Positions 7,036 to 14,146 of a stretch of DNA of 32,592 nt are shown here, piece after piece; the stretch's first letter is position 1; every line of letters starts with the position of its first letter. The notes under the pieces were generated by a model. The model was given only the letters and a program-made list of their open reading frames with translations, was not told the origin of the DNA and did no database searches. The stretch is from a virus: IMG/VR virus record IMGVR_UViG_3300047496_000074, positions 1 to 32,592 of that record; one strand, given 5' to 3'. The position numbers and the translations under genes were made by a program.

Positions 7036-7266
7036 ATGGCAGGAGTAATGATGCCTGGCGACGAGGGAAAGGAGATTGCGATGCAGTCTGTTCCTTCAGT
7101 CCAAGGCGACGGCACAGCCGAGATAGTAGCGAGTCAGCATGTGAGCGACGAGTTCCGCGCTAATGGCGTGGAATACAACGAGGTTCCAGGTGTTGACCTC
7201 ACCGACCAGCCCTACCCGGCAGGAACGGTGATGACTGACTCGACCCCGAACGACGACGTTAACTAG
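7036..7266 (+). CDS. hypothetical acidic protein, 76 aa
   Basis: Not recognised. The 76-aa product is acidic, rich in Val/Asp/Gly/Ser (MAGVMMPGDEGKEIAMQSVP), with no helical coiled coil or membrane segment. Its composition resembles the 97-aa gene after the portal (both carry VEY/PVE and acidic ends), so both may be related minor structural proteins. Its leader is A/C-rich without a Shine-Dalgarno site. Confidence 0.55.
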   Translation: MAGVMMPGDEGKEIAMQSVPSVQGDGTAEIVASQHVSDEFRANGVEYNEVPGVDLTDQPYPAGTVMTDSTPNDDVN

Positions 7267-7269
7267 CCA

Positions 7270-7314
7270 TACGGTTCTCAGTCCGTCCAAAATTGACACG
7301 GTCTCAATCCCGCC
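7270..7314. repeat. imperfect direct repeat in gap before scaffold gene
   Basis: ACGGTTCTCAGTCCGTCC (7271-7288) is echoed by ACGGTCTCAATCCCGCC (7298-7314), separated by an A/T-rich stretch. The 73-base gap also contains TTGACA at 7293-7298, but no good -10 follows. Possibly a protein-binding site in front of the scaffold/capsid pair. Weak evidence. Confidence 0.3.
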
Positions 7315-7339
7315 GATTGAATAACATAACATCATCATT

Positions 7340-7849
7340 ATGAATTCTGATGAAAACGGACACATTGACCCGAATGACAATGAGGTTGTACTTCCTCAAG
7401 CTGGAGAGATAGACCCTATCGACCAAATCGAGAATGTCGAAGACCTCCGCAAAGTAGCGAAAGCTAACCGCGCTATGGCGAGCCGTTACAAGAACAAGCC
7501 CGCCCGAGTCGTCGAGATTGAGAAGCCAGCCGAAACCATTACTACCCAGTCTCCTCCCGCAAGTACCGTCACCTTAAATGACGAAGTGGTCGACTTGAGG
7601 CTTGATGGATATAGCAAGCAGGAAGTGGAGTTCATATTACGGAACGGTGGGCGCAAGTCTCTCGAAGACGCAAACTCATTCGTCTCTATAGCAATCAACA
7701 CCCAGCGTGAGCAGAGGCAGGCAGAACAGGCCGCAAGCCAAGTAGCCGATACCTCTGGTCAGTCTGAGATTGAACGCAAATATACTCCCGAACAGCTTCG
7801 CAACATGTCCGTCAAGGAATTGGAGACACTTCTGCCTCGGAATAGCTAA
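7340..7849 (+). CDS. probable scaffolding protein
   Basis: The 169-aa product lies immediately before the major capsid gene, the usual place for a scaffold, and has the expected design. The N-terminal half is acidic and low-complexity (MNSDENGHIDPNDNEVVLPQ), the middle is a Pro/Thr linker, and the C-terminal half is helical and charged (about residues 95-165, including NTQREQRQAEQAASQVADTS and YTPEQLRNMSVKELETLL). Scaffolds guide capsid assembly and then leave or are degraded. Family identity cannot be shown from sequence alone; the call rests on position and composition. Confidence 0.6.
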   Translation: MNSDENGHIDPNDNEVVLPQAGEIDPIDQIENVEDLRKVAKANRAMASRYKNKPARVVEIEKPAETITTQSPPASTVTLNDEVVDLRLDGYSKQEVEFILRNGGRKSLEDANSFVSIAINTQREQRQAEQAASQVADTSGQSEIERKYTPEQLRNMSVKELETLLPRNS

Positions 7850-7885
7850 CAAGCGAAACGAGTGCGAAGTAAAACATAGAAATCT

Positions 7886-9572
7886 ATGGCAACTACAACT
7901 GCTGCCCAGGGGTCAAACCCAGGTCTTACGCAGACTATGCAGATTTATTATGACCGCGTCTTCTTGACGCGCGCCATGATTGAATTGCGCCACGACTTCG
8001 GTGCCCAGGTACGCCCTGTCCCGATGAACGCTGGTATTGACTTGCCAGCCCCGACAGTAATGTCGGTCATAAAGTCGTGGTTTACGGTTGTAATGTTGCC
8101 ACAAATGTGCTAAACTAAACTTCGCTATATGCTGGAAACTCCAGTCAAGCAAGGGGACTTATTAGGTAACACTCCCAAGTTATGGACAATCAGCAGGAAA
8201 CTCTATATATCGCGGGTCTATTCGAGGGCGAGGGAAGTATCCAGATAAACAAAATACTTGTTTATGGAAAAATACTTCAGTATCGACAGGCCGTGCAGTT
8301 CACCAATACCGAGCCAGAGATAGCGCAGAGGTTTGTAGACTATCTAAAGGCAAATGGTTGGAACTACCACGTCCACATAGACAAGCGTGAGAACAAAAGC
8401 AGGCTGTGCTACGGAGTTACAATCACGAAACTCAAAGACAGACAGGCTTTTCTTGAGAGGATGTATCCGCACTTCGTAGGTAAGAAGCGCAGAGAATCAG
8501 AACTTTCTCTCAAGTTCCTTCAGCTCCGACTAGCTCTTGAGAACCCACACGAACGCAGTAAGACAAATGGGCGATTCCTACCAAATGTCTCCTCGTTCGA
8601 TAAAGAGCAAATAGGATTGTATGAAGAGTTCAAGAAGATAAGAGGCTCCCCAGAGACTACACGCGAAGCTCCTATACAGATAGGATGAAGATATAGTCCG
8701 AACTTCCTAAGAGACTAGGAGATAACATACTGAAGTCTATCGCATGGACTCGTTTCACCCCGCTCGCAGTCGTCACGGCAGCTCTCTCTGAAGGCGCAAA
8801 TCCTTCGGCAGTAGATATGTCCGCAACCCAGGTTTCTGCAACCCTTTCAGAGTATGGTGCGTACACGACTGTTTCTTCGCTCTACTCGATGACTTCCATC
8901 GAGACGGGCCTCAAGGAGCACATCGAGGTACACGGCCAGAACGCTGGAGAGTCTATCGACCAGCTCATCCGCACCGAACTTGCGACCAATGCTACGGCAG
9001 CCCTCGCTCAGTTCCCGTCGGGTGCAGCAGCCGCATCGACTTTCTCCAACATCCACACCACTGACACGCTTACTGGCCTTGAGATTCGCCGTGCAGTCCG
9101 CACGTTGAAGAACAACAAGGCACAGAAGTTCGACAATGGTTTGTACCGAGGCATCCTTGGCCCTTATGTAGCTATGGACCTTATGGGCAACTCTGAATGG
9201 CTGGATGCTCACCGCTACACCACGTCCGATGCTATCGAGCGCGGTGTCGTTGGTAAGCTCCACGGTGTCGAGTTCGTCGAATCCAACAACCAGTACGTCG
9301 TACTGTCGACTGGCTTCTCGACCTCCGCAACGAACGTCGCAGACACCTACGTCACCTTCATCTTCGGCAAGAACGCCTATGGCGTTGTCAATCTCGCCTC
9401 TATCACTGCACCGAAGGTGTATGTGAAGAATCCGAGTGGCAACTCCACGGATAACCCTCTCGACCTCTTCTCAACCGTTGGTTGGAAGATGCCGTTCGCG
9501 GTTAAGACCCTCAACACCGCCTTCATCGTCGGTATTGCAACGGGTGCTACTGATGCGTTCCGCGCCTCGTAG
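7886..9572 (+). CDS. major capsid protein, N4-gp56 family, interrupted by a group I intron
   Basis: Spliced gene: exon 1 7886-8035 (50 codons) and exon 2 8733-9572 (279 codons plus stop), giving 329 aa. Joined, the reading frame passes from ...RPVPMNAG into KSIAWTRFTPLAVVTAALSE, then SATLSEYGAYTTVSSLYSMT and a C-terminal GKLHGVEFVESNN. This matches the N4-gp56 capsid family (HK97 fold). Without splicing, exon 1 reads into the intron and stops after 75 residues. Exon 2 alone would have to start at an internal ATG (8817) and would lack a conserved part of the fold. The leader before ATG 7886 is A-rich with no Shine-Dalgarno site, surprising for the most expressed virion gene. A strong hairpin follows the stop. 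Confidence 0.88.
8036..8732 (+). ncRNA. group I intron (697 nt) in the major capsid gene
   Basis: Self-splicing intron supported by base pairings I can trace. P1: exon GCTGGT (8030-8035) with guide GCCAGC (8044-8049), placing the required U-G pair at the 5' splice site. P10: GACTT (8039-8043) with exon 2 AAGTC (8733-8737). P2: CCGACA/TGTCGG (8051-8066). P3: CTTCGC (8120-8125) with GCGAAG (8663-8668). P4: GCTG (8131-8134) with CAGC (8191-8194). P7: GACTA (8655-8659) with TAGTC (8694-8698), inside the classic R and S boxes (S box AAGATATAGTCC). P8: TCCTAT/ATAGGA (8670-8685). P9: TCCTA/TAGGA (8705-8720). The terminal G is 8732. Subgroup is probably IA, not settled here. Confidence 0.92.
8182..8688 (+). 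CDS. intron-encoded LAGLIDADG homing endonuclease
   Basis: The 168-aa protein carries one LAGLIDADG-type motif at residues 10-19 (IAGLFEGEGS), with Glu17 at the position of the metal-binding acid. It continues with the typical ITNTEPE-like segment (FTNTEPEIAQRFVDYLKANG). A single motif implies a homodimer. The expected role is cutting intron-less capsid genes so that repair copies the intron; it might also help folding. The gene overlaps the ribozyme. The ATG lies just before the P4 3' strand, and the last codons cover P7, P3 and P8 with the stop TGA just before the S box. The same bases are thus constrained as both RNA core and protein. No clear Shine-Dalgarno site. Confidence 0.88.
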   Translation: MDNQQETLYIAGLFEGEGSIQINKILVYGKILQYRQAVQFTNTEPEIAQRFVDYLKANGWNYHVHIDKRENKSRLCYGVTITKLKDRQAFLERMYPHFVGKKRRESELSLKFLQLRLALENPHERSKTNGRFLPNVSSFDKEQIGLYEEFKKIRGSPETTREAPIQIG

Positions 9573-9617
9573 TCCACAGGGTGCTATTGTATTCCGATTC
9601 CATGGTGGTATCGTGAG

Positions 9618-9683
9618 GATACGATTGTCTCTCGGGCGGCTCACCTTTTAGGTCGCCCGAGGATAAAGGAGAGAATCGTTATC
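9618..9683 (+). promoter_or_regulatory. long RNA hairpin after the capsid gene
   Basis: Outer arms GATA-CGAT-TG-TCTCTC (9618-9633) pair with GAGAGA-ATCG-T-TATC (9669-9683 region). An inner stem CTCGGGCG (9631-9638) pairs perfectly with CGCCCGAG (9654-9661). No T-tract follows, so it is not a standard terminator. It ends three bases before the next ATG and buries the only purine-rich GGAGAG there. Likely effects are 3'-end stabilisation of capsid mRNA and/or damping of the next gene's translation. Confidence 0.5.
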
Positions 9684-9686
9684 TCA

Positions 9687-9914
9687 ATGAAATCCCCAAA
9701 AACACAAATATCCACATTCTCACACGGTGAGCAAGACATAGAGGTGCTGTATAACAAAGATAAGATAAGCTATGTGTTTGAGTACGGCTCTAAGCGGTTC
9801 GGCAACGCGGTCAAGGTCGCAGGAAATACTAAGCAAGATATCGTGGATGCCGCATTTGCCTTAGCAATAAACTATCTATCTACCTATGCCAAAGTCAAAA
9901 AAGCAGGCAAGTAA
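9687..9914 (+). CDS. hypothetical protein, 75 aa
   Basis: Not recognised. The 75-aa product is a small alpha/beta-looking basic protein: beta-like EVLYNKDKISYVFEYGSKRF, then a helix DIVDAAFALAINYLSTYAKV and a Lys-rich end. It starts three bases after the base of a long hairpin, so its translation is probably low relative to capsid. It overlaps the next gene by 29 bases. No motif is identified. Confidence 0.6.
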   Translation: MKSPKTQISTFSHGEQDIEVLYNKDKISYVFEYGSKRFGNAVKVAGNTKQDIVDAAFALAINYLSTYAKVKKAGK

Positions 9915-10122
9915 GATAGACCTTTTCCCGCCGAAGGTCTCTATATCTAAGCGCACAGACAAATATAACCTGTACCTTGATGTCCAGTGGGGTGAGTATA
10001 GAGATGAGATAAAGCTCACGAAGGAGTTCGCCTCGCTTACTGAACGGGCTATAGAAGCCATCTCAGCCTCCTTATTAAAAGCCTCCGAAACTACTAAACC
10101 TTATATAACCTATGGCGACTAA
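9886..10122 (+). CDS. hypothetical protein, 78 aa
   Basis: Not recognised. The 78-aa product has a basic N-terminus (MPKSKKQASKIDLFPPKVSI), a beta-like middle (DKYNLYLDVQWGEYRDEIKL) and a helical end. Its layout resembles the preceding 75-aa gene (aromatic strand pair, then an alanine-rich helix), and the two may be distant duplicates. It overlaps both neighbours (29 and 11 bases), indicating coupled translation. Confidence 0.6.
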   Translation: MPKSKKQASKIDLFPPKVSISKRTDKYNLYLDVQWGEYRDEIKLTKEFASLTERAIEAISASLLKASETTKPYITYGD

Positions 10123-10420
10123 AACACCAGGAGTGATGACTGCCAAAGAGTTCGAGAAGGTGATTAAGAAGCTCGACAAGCGGTTCAGCGTCTCTGACAA
10201 CTTGAATCGCCCTGGCCTCACAAACATCTACTTCGATGGGATGAACTACGACTTGCCCGTTATCGCAACGCATAACATTAAGGAAGAGATAGATCTCTCA
10301 TACCGCTATGAGTTCCCGAATGGTATGCGCCCACGCCACCACACCCAGAGTGAAGTAATAGATAGCCTTAAGAAGTTCCTGAAGGACTATGAGAACGGGG
10401 TCTACAAAGACCATGACTAA
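10112..10420 (+). CDS. hypothetical protein, 102 aa
   Basis: Not recognised. The 102-aa product mixes helical, charged stretches (TAKEFEKVIKKLDKRFSVSD; SEVIDSLKKFLKDYENGVYK) with a central aromatic segment (GLTNIYFDGMNYDLPVIATH). It overlaps the previous gene by 11 bases and the dehydratase gene by 8 bases, so it sits at the junction between head genes and the sugar island. No catalytic or membrane motif is seen. Confidence 0.6.
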   Translation: MATKTPGVMTAKEFEKVIKKLDKRFSVSDNLNRPGLTNIYFDGMNYDLPVIATHNIKEEIDLSYRYEFPNGMRPRHHTQSEVIDSLKKFLKDYENGVYKDHD

Positions 10421-11423
10421 AGCGCTGCTAACGGGAGCGGGCGGTGCAATAGGGGTCCACCTGCTTATACATATCTTCGATAACACCGACTGGGATGTCG
10501 TCGCCACGGACTCGTTTAGGCATAAGGGCTACCCAGACCGCATCTCTATGCTCCTAGACGCACACCCCGATTGGCGACCTCGCCTTACGACTATCGTCCA
10601 CGACCTCAACGCGCCGTTCACATCTCGGGAATTGAACCAGATGGGGGAGATAGACTACATCATCAACCTAGCCTCCATCTCTGATGTACAGGCCTCTATA
10701 GATGACCCTGTACCCACAGTACGCAACAATGTGGAGCTGATGCTTAATATGCTTGAGGCAGCCAGGACTCTAAAGCCTAAAGCATTCCTGCACTTCTCGA
10801 CCGACGAGGTATATGGAGCCGCAGAAGGTAATTCTAAAGGGCATAAGGAGTGGGCAACTATCCTGCCCTCTAACCCGTACTCTGCTTCTAAGGCGGCACA
10901 AGAGGCTCTCGCAATCGCTTGGTGGAGAACCTACGGTGTCCCAGTTATCATCACCAACACAATGAATAACTGGGGTCAAACCCAAAGTTCCTCTAAGTTC
11001 CCTGCGATGATTCAAAACAAGATAGAGAATGATGAGACCATAAGAGTACACGTCTCTCCTAATGGAGAAATTGGAAGCCGTTATTACATTCACTCCAGAA
11101 ATGTCGCCGATGCAGTTCTGTTTATATTGAAGAAAGAGCCGACTATGCATTCTCCTGGCGAAATGGACAGACCAGACCGCTACAACATTGTGGGCGATAA
11201 GCAGATAAACAATTTGGAGTTAGTTGAGACTATCGGGGAGTTGATGGGCAAGAAGCCCAAGTATGAACTAGCACAATTCCACGATAAAAATCCAGGGCAC
11301 GACCTCCATTATGGGCTGGACGGCACTAAACTGTCCGAGATGGGCTGGAAAGCCCCAGTTGACTGGAAGCAAAGCCTCAAGGATGTCATTGATTGGCAAC
11401 AGACTCATCCCGAGTGGATTTGA
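10413..11423 (+). CDS. NDP-sugar epimerase/dehydratase (SDR), 4,6-dehydratase-like
   Basis: 336-aa extended SDR enzyme acting on a nucleotide-diphosphate sugar with NAD. Visible features: the dinucleotide-binding glycine motif TGAGGAIG at 7-14, STDEVYG at 129-135 (the Asp-Glu pair is characteristic of RmlB-type 4,6-dehydratases), and the catalytic Tyr156-x3-Lys160 in YSASK. A C-terminal sugar-binding region follows (SRYYIHSRNVADAV; RYNIVGDKQINNLE). ATG 10413 is used rather than an in-frame upstream start at 10389, because it begins at the Rossmann strand. The product would be a 4-keto-6-deoxy sugar, substrate for the aminotransferase encoded downstream. No nucleotidyltransferase is present, so the NDP-sugar must come from the host. 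Confidence 0.85.
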   Translation: MTKALLTGAGGAIGVHLLIHIFDNTDWDVVATDSFRHKGYPDRISMLLDAHPDWRPRLTTIVHDLNAPFTSRELNQMGEIDYIINLASISDVQASIDDPVPTVRNNVELMLNMLEAARTLKPKAFLHFSTDEVYGAAEGNSKGHKEWATILPSNPYSASKAAQEALAIAWWRTYGVPVIITNTMNNWGQTQSSSKFPAMIQNKIENDETIRVHVSPNGEIGSRYYIHSRNVADAVLFILKKEPTMHSPGEMDRPDRYNIVGDKQINNLELVETIGELMGKKPKYELAQFHDKNPGHDLHYGLDGTKLSEMGWKAPVDWKQSLKDVIDWQQTHPEWI

Positions 11424-11829
11424 GCTTAATGTCGTAATTCTTATGGCACGAAACACACAAAGGGATGTAATCGCAGACAAGACGACGATACTTGCCGTCA
11501 ATGTTAGCCCACTGAATGAAACGGGGACGGGTATCAACCTTGCTACACTCACCGCACTTCGTAGGTTTACCGAGCCTGCGCATAAGCCACTGGTGCAGAC
11601 CCCGATAGCCAACACCATCTCCCTTCCAAGCATAGTGAGCAGTACCAGTCGGCTGGTTCTTAGCAATAGACTTTTGGCCTTTCTTGAATCTATTAGCTTC
11701 TCCATTCTTAGCAAGTTCCGCGTTGCGTACTACCGCATAGCATTCTCTACTACAGAAATTGCGCGGTTGTACATGGGATGGACTCTTGGAGAACGCTTTG
11801 GAGCAATTGTCGCAGTTTATTTTAGTCAT
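11386..11829 (-). CDS. HNH homing endonuclease with zinc finger (antisense to island)
   Basis: 147 aa from ATG at 11829, preceded on the minus strand by AGGGGG, one of the few Shine-Dalgarno-like sites here. An in-frame ATG at 11865 would add 12 residues. N-terminal Cys6-x2-Cys9 and Cys26-x3-Cys30 form a zinc finger. The C-terminal HNH core shows CGEC (92-95), WANIDGKYRRL with Asn109, and IPLCVSCHKNYD with Cys125, Cys128 and His129. It lies between the dehydratase and glycosyltransferase genes in the opposite direction, and its 3' end overlaps the dehydratase by 38 bases. It is a free-standing mobile gene, not interrupting a reading frame. The antisense frame covering it on the plus strand is a shadow. 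Confidence 0.82.
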   Translation of the reverse strand: MTKINCDNCSKAFSKSPSHVQPRNFCSRECYAVVRNAELAKNGEANRFKKGQKSIAKNQPTGTAHYAWKGDGVGYRGLHQWLMRRLGKPTKCGECSKVDTRPRFIQWANIDGKYRRLVCDYIPLCVSCHKNYDIKLKSTRDESVANQ

Positions 11830-11870
11830 ACCCCCTATTATAGGAGCAATAACGGAGAAATGCAACTAAT

Positions 11871-12716
11871 ATGAAAGCCACTCGTATATTCTTCCTACCT
11901 TGGGGCGACGAGAACATAGCGAGCAGTAGACTCCGTGTGTACAAGCCGATGAAGTACATGAAGGCATCTCTTATCTTGCCTAAGAAGTATAAGAAGGGAG
12001 ATGTGCTCATCATCCAGAAAGCTCTACGACCAGATGAGATGACCAAAGCTCAAGCTCAAGGGGCTAAAGTCATCTACGACATAGATGATAACTATATGGA
12101 CCAGCGGGAGTTCGTGCAGATGTGCGAAAACGCTGACCTCGTTACCGTAGGTTCCTCCTACTTCCACAGGTACTTCCCCGACGCTCCCGTCATAGATGAC
12201 TCCCTAGATTGGGACGGCGTACACAAGAAGAAGAAAGGTAAAACAAACCTCGTCGGGTGGCACGGTTACGGCAATCACGCCTTCATAGAGGGCATCTCAA
12301 GCGTATTAGAGCGTAGAGGCTACCGAATCCGCACCATCGTAGGCAAAAGCTACATGCAGAACTATGAGCAGTACGATGCTAAGGAGTGGACACTCAAGAC
12401 GGTGGATAAAGACCTGGCCGAGTGTGATTTATGCGCTATCTACCTTGAACTTGACGACTTCTCACAGGCGAAGGGCATGAATAAGCTCATTAAGGCATGG
12501 GCTATCGGTATCCCAGCCTTTGTCTCCTATAACCCAGAGTATGACCGTGTCTTCAGGGAGTCTGGTATCACAGGGTTTATGGTACGAAACTGGGACACCC
12601 ACGACCTCTCTAAGCCTTGGACACCTGCGATGCGTACTTACGCGCTCAAGTTTCACCCGAAACAGATTGCTAAACAGTGGATGGCTGCTATAAAACTCGT
12701 CAATGCCAAAAAATAA
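11871..12716 (+). CDS. glycosyltransferase, GT-B-like
   Basis: The 281-aa protein is similar in build to the 382-aa glycosyltransferase at the end of the island. Both contain an (V/L)IYDIDDNY motif (here about residues 64-73) followed by a segment testing for a second domain (ADLVTVGSSYFHRYF). The C-terminal half has a nucleotide-sugar-binding flavour (NLVGWHGYGNHAFIEGISSV; KGMNKLIKAWAIGIPAFVSY). A GT4-like enzyme transferring a sugar from an NDP donor is the best reading. Its start is 41 bases from the divergent HNH gene, and it overlaps the methyltransferase by 14 bases. Confidence 0.72.
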   Translation: MKATRIFFLPWGDENIASSRLRVYKPMKYMKASLILPKKYKKGDVLIIQKALRPDEMTKAQAQGAKVIYDIDDNYMDQREFVQMCENADLVTVGSSYFHRYFPDAPVIDDSLDWDGVHKKKKGKTNLVGWHGYGNHAFIEGISSVLERRGYRIRTIVGKSYMQNYEQYDAKEWTLKTVDKDLAECDLCAIYLELDDFSQAKGMNKLIKAWAIGIPAFVSYNPEYDRVFRESGITGFMVRNWDTHDLSKPWTPAMRTYALKFHPKQIAKQWMAAIKLVNAKK

Positions 12717-13185
12717 GACAGTATTGCGGCTTGGTGCTGGTGAGGAGCCTAAAAAGAAGGGCTACTTGAACGTGGACATTCGAGACTTGCCTACCACGGA
12801 CATTATCGCTGACATCCGCAAACTACCTTTCAAGACCGGAGAGTATGGGGGAATCGAGAATAGGAATGTTATAGAGCACTTTGACCGATTCGAGGTACTT
12901 CCGCTCCTCAAGGAATGGATACGGGTAGTAAAGAAAGGCGGTACAGTCTTAATAGAGACCGTAGACGCAGGTAAGTGCATGGATATGTGGCGTTACATCC
13001 CAGAGGAGAACTTGAAAGATGCTTTGTTAGGCCAACAGACATACCCCGAGAACTACCACAAGATGTTTTTCACCGAAGAGAGTCTTGCCCAGCTTATGAA
13101 AGACGCGGGAGTCCGTGTATCGGGAGTCCAGAGCTTTAATCATCGCCAGATACCTAGAATGATTCTCCATGGAAAGAAAGATTAA
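12703..13185 (+). CDS. SAM-dependent methyltransferase, class I
   Basis: 160-aa Rossmann-fold methyltransferase. The SAM-binding motif is LRLGAGEEPKKKGYLNVDIR (about 8-27), followed by IIADIRKLPFKTGEYGGIEN and RNVIEHF, a common post-motif pattern in sugar and lipid methyltransferases. It is shorter than most class I enzymes (usually over 200 aa) but complete in core elements. It overlaps both neighbours (14 and 17 bases). In this context the substrate is probably the hydroxyl or amino group of the island's sugar; this is inference. Confidence 0.78.
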   Translation: MPKNKTVLRLGAGEEPKKKGYLNVDIRDLPTTDIIADIRKLPFKTGEYGGIENRNVIEHFDRFEVLPLLKEWIRVVKKGGTVLIETVDAGKCMDMWRYIPEENLKDALLGQQTYPENYHKMFFTEESLAQLMKDAGVRVSGVQSFNHRQIPRMILHGKKD

Positions 13186-14146
13186 CCTATTCGAGACCGT
13201 CCCTACGGGAACGGAGATAGACGCAATCAGAGAAGTCCTCGATTCTCATTGGTGGGGTTCGGGGAAGAAAGCCCGCGAGTTTGAGGATAAGTTTGCTGAA
13301 TATGTAGGTGCAAAGTATGCGATAGCGACTAATTCTTGTACTTCTGCCCTTGATATCGCAGTGCAGGTCGCGCCTCTGGGTGAAGAAGTGTCTGTAAGCC
13401 CGTTCACCTTCGTCTCCTCGGCTCTAGCAATCCTGCGGGCTGGTAAAAAGGTCAAGTTCGTGGATATAGACACTAAGTCGTACTGCACTCCTAATGCTGA
13501 TATCCAAGTCCTCTATGCTGGAAATGACTCTGGCGAAGGAATTATCTACGATATGGCGCACTTCGGAGGCGGTAAGCACAAGGGGTTAATCTCTTGTTGG
13601 TCTTTCCAGGCTCGCAAGAACCTCCCGACAGGCGATGGAGGTATGATAACGACCAACGACGAGGCTCTATACAAGCGGATGAAGGCACTTTCATGGTGTG
13701 GAATCGACAAAAGCACCCTAGACCGCTCGAAAGATTCATATTCGTGGGACTACGACATCCAAGAAGTAGGCTTTAAGGCAGATATGACTGACATTGTGGC
13801 TACGATAGGACTCGAACAGCTCAAGTTCTTAGACATAAACAATAAAAAGCGCGCGCAGATAGCCTCTTGGTACGATATTCACCTGCCGACACATGTGGAA
13901 CGACCATTCAGGTCGACGACGTGGCATTTGTACACGATTCAAGTACCGAATCGGGACGAATTGTATAAGAAACTAGCTGAAAACGGCGTATCGGCTGGAA
14001 TACATTATAAACCGCTCTATAAATACCCCATCTTCCCGCAAGAAGTCCTGCCGAACACCGAAAGTGTCTTCCAACACATCCTAAGCCTCCCAATGCACGT
14101 CAATCTCGATGAGGAGCAAGTCAAATACGTATGCAGTCTGATTTAA
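13169..14146 (+). CDS. DegT/DnrJ/EryC1/StrS-type sugar aminotransferase
   Basis: The 325-aa PLP enzyme is expected to convert a 4-keto (or 3-keto) sugar to an amino sugar, normally with glutamate as donor. Evidence: the N-terminal SHWWGSGKKAREFEDKFAEY, the GAKYAIATNSCTSALDIA cofactor region, Asp128 in IYDMAHFGGG, and SFQARKNLPTGDGGMITTND with Lys150 as Schiff-base lysine. The middle of the fold (about 100-130) is compressed, and the protein is about 40 residues shorter than typical relatives. It forms a natural pair with the dehydratase at 10413. It overlaps both neighbouring genes (17 and 16 bases). Confidence 0.85.
   Translation: MERKINLFETVPTGTEIDAIREVLDSHWWGSGKKAREFEDKFAEYVGAKYAIATNSCTSALDIAVQVAPLGEEVSVSPFTFVSSALAILRAGKKVKFVDIDTKSYCTPNADIQVLYAGNDSGEGIIYDMAHFGGGKHKGLISCWSFQARKNLPTGDGGMITTNDEALYKRMKALSWCGIDKSTLDRSKDSYSWDYDIQEVGFKADMTDIVATIGLEQLKFLDINNKKRAQIASWYDIHLPTHVERPFRSTTWHLYTIQVPNRDELYKKLAENGVSAGIHYKPLYKYPIFPQEVLPNTESVFQHILSLPMHVNLDEEQVKYVCSLI

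Noticed and set aside
7293-7322. TTGACA as a promoter for the scaffold gene
   Set aside because: The hexamer at 17-18 bases (ATTGAA/TTGAAT) is a poor -10.
8817-9572. Independent capsid gene starting at ATG 8817
   Set aside because: It would lose the conserved AWTRFTPL segment, which joins exon 1 perfectly when the group I intron is removed.
11311-11874. 187-aa frame on the plus strand
   Set aside because: It is the antisense of the HNH gene at 11386-11829, whose Cys/His motifs and Shine-Dalgarno-like site make the minus strand the real one.
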